NCBI GenBank assembly: GCA_937934705.1
Contig: CALGYY010000159.1
Span: 1 to 20,101 of the forward strand
DNA length: 20,101 nucleotides
Reading direction: 5' to 3'
Source: an uncultured Bacteroidota bacterium
GTDB lineage: Bacteria > Bacteroidota > Bacteroidia > Bacteroidales > CAIWKO01
A program made the position numbers and the translations under genes. Shown in pieces: positions 15,996 through 20,101 of the stretch. The stretch's first letter is position 1; the number at the start of each line of letters is the position of its first letter. The notes under the pieces were generated by a model, which had not been told where the DNA came from, did no database searches, and saw only the letters and a program-made list of their open reading frames with translations.

Positions 15996-18476
15996 ATGAA
16001 AACCGGCTTGTTATCACTATTCTTCACACTTTCAGTAGCTTCATGCTTATCTCAGGTATGGCCCTCAAGTCTCGCAGGCCGCTGGACATTTGATGACCCA
16101 TCCAATCTTCTTCAGGCCAGCGTGGGAAACAATCTTATACTAACCGGAAGCCATATTCCGGTGGCAGGTCCCGTTCCGGGCGACAGTGCTGTGGCCATCG
16201 GTGTGGGTAGCTATTATACCTGTACACACGGCATCCCGGCCAATGGCGGAGGAAGTTACGTGAATGAATACTCCCTCCTTTTTGATATCATGATCGATAA
16301 CCCCAATGTTTATCACTCCTTGTTTCAAACAAAGCAAAACAATTCCAACGACGGGGATGCTTTCATCAATACCAACAGCCAGCTGGGGATTTCGGCGACG
16401 GGATATTCTGCTTTTTCGATTAAGAACCGCACCTGGTACCGGGTGCTGATCACGGTTGATAATGGCAGTAGTTTCAGGTATTATGTTAACGGACACCTGG
16501 TGATAAACGGGACTCCGCAACCTGTTGACCTGACTTATGGGGTCGAAAGCACTTTGCTTTTTTTTGCAGACAACAATTCTGAAGACAACCTGATCTACTG
16601 CGCACAACTGGCGATATTCAGCAGCTGTCTTACTGCAGCGGAGGTAAAAGGATTGGGCGGCTTCCGCTCTTCCGATATCATGCCTTATCTGCAGACTCCG
16701 GCAATGGATGGGATGACCATCAGCTGGCATTCGCAAAATACGGCATCAAGCATTATTCAATTTGGTACCACAACAGCACTGGGCCAGTCTGCAACAGGCA
16801 GCAGCGAGGCTGTCTCTTCCGACCGTTGGCATACCGTTGTGCTTTCCGGCCTGACTTCTGACACCCGTTATTATTACAGGTGCATCAGTGGTGATGACAC
16901 TTCCGCGATGTATCATTTCCGGACCCTTCCGCAAGGGGTATCACAGGCTAAATACCTGAGGATACTGAAAGTGGGTGATTCCCAGGCCAATGCAGGAGAT
17001 GTCAGCCGCCTGATTGCAGATACTATCGTTTACAAAATGAGAGAATTGTACGGAAATGACTGGATGGATTCAGTTCATCTGGTGGTCCACAGCGGCGATA
17101 TTGTTCAGAACGGCACGGAGATAGGGCGTTACGGAAATGAATTCTTTAATCCATATTCAGCAATTTCGGCATATGTTCCCATCATGGTCTCCATCGGAAA
17201 TCATGAAAGCGAAAGTCCTTATTACTATCAGTATGTAAAATATGAAAGCCTGACCGGGAACAATGAAAAGTACTACACCTTCAATATTGGGCCATGTCAG
17301 TTTATATCATTGAATACTAATGGCTTATATAATAATTCGACCCAGACTTCCTGGTTGCAGGGTCAGATGAATACCTCTGCCGTTAATCCGGACATTCAGA
17401 TGGTATTCGTTTTTAATCACCAGCCTGCGCACAGTGAAATGTGGCCCGACGGGAATACCTCATACGTTGAGAACTCGGTTCTGCCGGTTTTGGTGAACTA
17501 TCCGAAGATGGCGATGATCACCTGGGGGCATGCTCATAATTATGAGCGCGGGACAATAATGGCTGATCACCCCGGTGACTGGGATTTCAGGGCGGTATTG
17601 TGCGGTGGTGCCGGTGGTGCGCTTGATCGCTGGGGAATGTATTCCAATCAGACAAACTATCCTGAAATTCAGAAGTCAGCGGATCATTACAGTTTTATGT
17701 TGCTGGAAGTGGATATGAGTTCACATGAGGTGGATGCCACGACTTACAGTCTTGGCCATTCAAACAAACCACTTAACCTGACGGTGATTGACCGTTGGCA
17801 CCGCTACTTCAACCGACCGGCACCCCTGAAACCGGATGCATTGATACCTTATGCAACGGCGACTGCTGAACCTGTTCTGACCGCTTCTCCTTTCAGCGGA
17901 ACAGACACCCTGATGAGTTCCCGTTTTCAACTGGCCCTGATCAGCGGGAGCTTTAATGCCCCCTTGCTTGACGTGATCCGGGATGTTGATGACTGGTATG
18001 GCGACAGCGGCTCCCCGCTTTTTATGCAGGTGAACCTCAACAATGGTATTGATCTGAGTACTTACCAGGTCCCTGCCGGTATACTGCAAACGGGAGAAAC
18101 CTATATGTGGAGGATGCGCTACCGTGATCAGAACGTACGCTGGAGCGAATGGTCAGATACACTTCAGTTCATGGTAACAGCTACAGGGCTCTCTGAAAAA
18201 CGGGAAGAAGGCGGAAGCAGTGTCTATCCCAATCCCTCTTCTGATGGATTCGTCATTAGTACACCCATGGAAAATGTTTTTGTTTTCAGGGTACTGGACA
18301 TGAGCGGTCGTGAGCTATTTGCGAAAACGATGAATCCTTCAGGCGGACCTTCTTATGTGTTCGGTTGGGATGCCAGTGATGCCTCTGGTCAACAACTCGA
18401 AGCGGGTTTCTATACCTTAGTGCTTGAATCAACAGATGAAATAGATGTAATGAAAATACTGATCACCTGTGATTGA
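15996..18476 (+). CDS. T9SS-secreted LamG + purple-acid-phosphatase-like metallophosphoesterase
   Basis: This 826-aa multidomain protein is predicted to be exported and attached to the cell surface, or released, through type IX secretion. The domains are: signal peptide (about 1-19), a LamG-like concanavalin fold (about 20-223), a fibronectin-III-like purple-acid-phosphatase N domain (about 225-312), a calcineurin-like metallophosphoesterase domain (about 320-590), a linker, and a Por-type C-terminal sorting domain (about 745-826; VYPNPSSDGF ... GFYTLVLES ... KILITCD). Metal motifs are GDSQ (327-330), HSGDIV (365-370), GNHE (401-404), FNHQ with H475, and GHAHNYER (511-518). The tyrosine of the purple-enzyme GDxxY motif is absent, so it is not a classical purple phosphatase. 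VASC at 14-17 resembles a lipobox, leaving the signal-peptide type open. The substrate is unknown; phosphoesters outside the cell are likely. Confidence 0.88.
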   Translation: MKTGLLSLFFTLSVASCLSQVWPSSLAGRWTFDDPSNLLQASVGNNLILTGSHIPVAGPVPGDSAVAIGVGSYYTCTHGIPANGGGSYVNEYSLLFDIMIDNPNVYHSLFQTKQNNSNDGDAFINTNSQLGISATGYSAFSIKNRTWYRVLITVDNGSSFRYYVNGHLVINGTPQPVDLTYGVESTLLFFADNNSEDNLIYCAQLAIFSSCLTAAEVKGLGGFRSSDIMPYLQTPAMDGMTISWHSQNTASSIIQFGTTTALGQSATGSSEAVSSDRWHTVVLSGLTSDTRYYYRCISGDDTSAMYHFRTLPQGVSQAKYLRILKVGDSQANAGDVSRLIADTIVYKMRELYGNDWMDSVHLVVHSGDIVQNGTEIGRYGNEFFNPYSAISAYVPIMVSIGNHESESPYYYQYVKYESLTGNNEKYYTFNIGPCQFISLNTNGLYNNSTQTSWLQGQMNTSAVNPDIQMVFVFNHQPAHSEMWPDGNTSYVENSVLPVLVNYPKMAMITWGHAHNYERGTIMADHPGDWDFRAVLCGGAGGALDRWGMYSNQTNYPEIQKSADHYSFMLLEVDMSSHEVDATTYSLGHSNKPLNLTVIDRWHRYFNRPAPLKPDALIPYATATAEPVLTASPFSGTDTLMSSRFQLALISGSFNAPLLDVIRDVDDWYGDSGSPLFMQVNLNNGIDLSTYQVPAGILQTGETYMWRMRYRDQNVRWSEWSDTLQFMVTATGLSEKREEGGSSVYPNPSSDGFVISTPMENVFVFRVLDMSGRELFAKTMNPSGGPSYVFGWDASDASGQQLEAGFYTLVLESTDEIDVMKILITCD

Positions 18477-18602
18477 TCGAAAGCGTATTACCTGAATCGT
18501 TTTAGCTGACGATCAAACGAAATTAGCCTATACAATCAGCTTATTCACCTCTGATTGTGAAAATAATCGGTTTTGAGTGTTCTGAAACCGCTTATAAATT
18601 TG

Positions 18603-18610
18603 TATTTTTG
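18603..18610 (+). promoter_or_regulatory. -7 promoter element for the truncated secreted-protein gene
   Basis: TATTTTTG, an exact consensus match, ends 21 bases before the ATG at 18632. The TTTG at 18572-18575 is 27 bases upstream, which is longer than usual for a -33 partner. The 155-bp gap before the gene holds nothing else I can name. Confidence 0.45.
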
Positions 18611-18631
18611 GTTTAGTAAAATCCATTTCTC

Positions 18632-19699
18632 ATGAAACGTATACTTCTACTGATGACCGGGCTATTGATGGCTCAAACCATGACTTTAGCGCAGGATAGC
18701 GAGGTTTTGTATCCATCTTCTTTTGCGATAACCAAACCTTTGAGAGAGCTAATCAAAGAGCAGCCTTATTTTCCGTCGCGTGACAGCCTGAAAAAGGAAT
18801 CGCCCGACCGGGCCAACAGGCGTCACCAGACTTTCCTTTACACCGCCGCTGATGGTCCGGAATACGGAAATGATATTTCTGTGCACCAGACAACAATGGG
18901 AACAAGAGACATTTCCAACCGTGCGCCTTTAACAGGATGGGCCGGGAATGTCGGAGCCTACCGGCCGAACGATCCCACAGGCGCAGCCAGTCCGAATCAT
19001 TACATACAAATTGTGAATGCCACTCCTGTCAGAGTGTTCAGCAAAACAGGAACTGTAGTATCAACTTTCACCCTTGGCAATCTCTGGAGTCCTGCCGTTT
19101 CAAACAATGGAGACCCTATTGTGATGTACGATAAGTACGCTGACCGCTGGTTTCTGAGTCAGTTCGGATCAAGCACCGACCGGAAAATCTATATTGCGAT
19201 CTCTGTCACCAATGACCCGCTGGGTTCTTACTACACATACACTTATACCTCTCCGCAGTTTCCTGACTACCTCAAATTTTCGATCTGGGAGAACGGTTAT
19301 TATATGACTTCGAATCAGTTGACAGATAAAGTATATTGTTTTGAGCGGACAGAGATGTTGGCGGGAAATCCATCTGCACGGGCTATTTATCAGACATTTA
19401 CAACAGGAAGTGTAGGCGGCTTTTTCGTTCCGCTTCCGGCAGATGCTTCTGACGGGGGACTGCCACCTGCCGGGACCCCGTTACCTTTTTTTGCATACTA
19501 CGAAAACTCTTGGGGAACAGGCGTTGACGGTGTTAAGATATGGAACATGACCGTTACCTGGGGTACAACGCCGGTGGCTACAATCACAGGACCTACCCAG
19601 ATCAATACTGCAGCATTTGACGGAACCTATGATGCCGGCTGGAACGATTGTCCACAGCCGGGAACCTCAGCCACGCCATTAAGCCTGACGTACTTGTAA
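18632..19699 (+). pseudogene. Truncated secreted protein, cut at a junction near 19667
   Basis: The open frame gives 355 aa, of which about 346 are native. The protein has a signal peptide (MKRILLLMTGLLMAQTMTLA|Q) and an extracellular beta-rich region of a Bacteroidota secreted family that I recall as much longer, commonly ending in a T9SS sorting domain. Conserved-looking segments include YDKYADRWFLSQF, PQFPDYLKFSIWENGYYM and the final WNDCPQPGTS. In relatives the chain continues after PGT(S) for several hundred residues. Here the frame runs into foreign sequence (ATPLSLTYL then TAA at 19697-19699), where the DNA reads as heptose adenylyltransferase in another frame. The last nine residues are therefore artefactual. 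No PKD or sorting domain remains. The function of the family is not known to me. Truncation could be an assembly chimera rather than a true pseudogene. Confidence 0.75.
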
Positions 19700-19824
19700 A
19701 GGGCGGCGACTGGCAAAAGGACAACATCGTTGGCGCATCGTTTGTAGAAAGCTATGGCGGTATAGTTACTACTATACCTTATCTAAATGGCTTTAGCACT
19801 ACGGGGATATTGGAGCGCTGTTAA
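19672..19824 (+). CDS. rfaE2: C-terminal fragment of D-glycero-beta-D-manno-heptose 1-phosphate adenylyltransferase
   Basis: The frame encodes HAIKPDVLVKGGDWQKDNIV, continues through SYGGIV, and ends GFSTTGILERC with TAA at 19822-19824: 50 residues before the stop. KPDVLVKGGD and the STTxI nucleotidyltransferase motif are diagnostic of the C-terminal part of the HldE/RfaE2 cytidylyltransferase-like domain, which makes ADP-heptose for the lipopolysaccharide core. The N-terminal two-thirds, including the HxGH nucleotide-binding motif, is missing, and no start codon or promoter belongs to this piece. The frame differs from that of the secreted protein it is joined to, so this is not a gene fusion. 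It is directly convergent with ligA, with no bases between the stops. Confidence 0.85.
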   Translation, partial: HAIKPDVLVKGGDWQKDNIVGASFVESYGGIVTTIPYLNGFSTTGILERC

Positions 19825-20101
19825 TTACCCAATCATCGCCAAAAATTCATCCTCCGTCAACACCGTTATCGTTGGTATTTTTTGTGCTTTGGTAAGCTTG
19901 CTGCCGGCGTCTTCGCCAACTACCAGGTAGTTCAGGTTGGCACTTACGCCGCTTAACAGTTTGCCGCCATTTTCTTCTACCAACTGCTTGGCCCTATCGC
20001 GGCCGAATAGCTGTAAGCTTCCTGTAAACAGGAATGTTTTGCCTTCCAGTTTGTTATTCTTGGCTATGGCATCTTCGGGACGATTTTTAGTATTCACTCC
20101 A
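19825..20101 (-). CDS. ligA: NAD-dependent DNA ligase, C-terminal BRCT domain (runs off the window)
   Basis: The last 91 or so residues of LigA, the replicative ligase that seals nicks using NAD+, are present; the adenylation, OB, zinc and HhH domains lie beyond the right edge. The BRCT domain shows GKTFLFTGSL, the turn ENGGKL, YLVVGEDAGSKLTKAQK and the ending EDEFLAMIG, in which the usual BRCT Trp is Phe, as often in LigA. The frame stays open to the window edge (GGA then GTG at 20100-20095). The GTG at 20097 should not be taken as a start: the residues around it (GVNTKNRPEDA) read as the linker before the BRCT domain. Because it lies beyond the junction near 19670, it may come from a different genome than the rest of the window. 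Confidence 0.88.
   Translation of the reverse strand, partial: GVNTKNRPEDAIAKNNKLEGKTFLFTGSLQLFGRDRAKQLVEENGGKLLSGVSANLNYLVVGEDAGSKLTKAQKIPTITVLTEDEFLAMIG

Noticed and set aside
18473..18516. Inverted repeat TTGATCG / CGATCAA after the phosphatase stop
   Set aside because: A 7-bp stem with a 30-base loop and no T-tract is too weak to call a terminator or operator.
19664..19699. Simple frameshift as the cause of the truncated secreted protein
   Set aside because: No frame downstream continues the secreted protein; the sequence is fully accounted for by RfaE2 and then LigA.
1..20101. Defence island, CRISPR array, prophage, integron or insertion sequence
   Set aside because: No cas, restriction, toxin-antitoxin, integrase or transposase motifs and no regularly spaced repeats were seen on either strand.

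Overview
The window is a stretch of Bacteroidota chromosome, probably from an uncultured or environmental Bacteroidales-like organism. Four things point there: TAnnTTTG (-7) promoter elements before most genes, a type IX secretion (T9SS) sorting domain, Bacteroidota-specific families (PD40/TPR outer-membrane-type proteins, DUF4421), and the clpC / gyrA / TPR-protein neighbourhood. The species cannot be named from the sequence alone. Genes are densely packed. No gap without a gene exceeds 300 bases; the largest is 238 bp between clpC and gyrA. I see no tRNA, rRNA, CRISPR array, insertion sequence or prophage gene.

Layout. (1) Positions 1-88 hold the last 28 codons of a gene entering from the left, possibly a sugar transferase. 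(2) 210-3405 is a three-gene operon on +, coding for a secreted TPR/PD40 protein, a DEDDh exonuclease and a fumarylacetoacetase-fold enzyme, with a 4-base stop/start overlap and then a 2-base gap. It abuts a convergent class III aminotransferase on -. (3) 4751-5893 is an acyl-CoA dehydrogenase, convergent with clpC across a bidirectional terminator. (4) clpC (-) and gyrA (+) diverge from a shared 238-bp region, and gyrA is followed by a secreted TPR protein with its own promoter and terminator. (5) A DUF4421 outer-membrane protein (-) diverges from amrS (+), which converges on an unrecognised 298-aa protein built from what look like four OB/S1-like modules. (6) Two secreted proteins follow on +: a LamG / purple-acid-phosphatase-like / T9SS protein and a second secreted protein that is cut short.

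The most important point for a user is the right end. Near 19667-19672 the second secreted protein breaks off and the DNA becomes, in another frame, the C-terminal 50 residues of a heptose-1-phosphate adenylyltransferase (rfaE2/hldE). This is followed tail-to-tail by the C-terminal BRCT domain of NAD-dependent DNA ligase (ligA). Two unrelated genes joined mid-codon, with no mobile element between them, look like a chimeric assembly or a recombination breakpoint. Positions after about 19670 should not be assumed to belong to the same genome.

Apart from this junction, the window is mostly housekeeping and envelope functions. I found no convincing new multi-gene system. The least explained gene is the four-module protein at 14936-15832.
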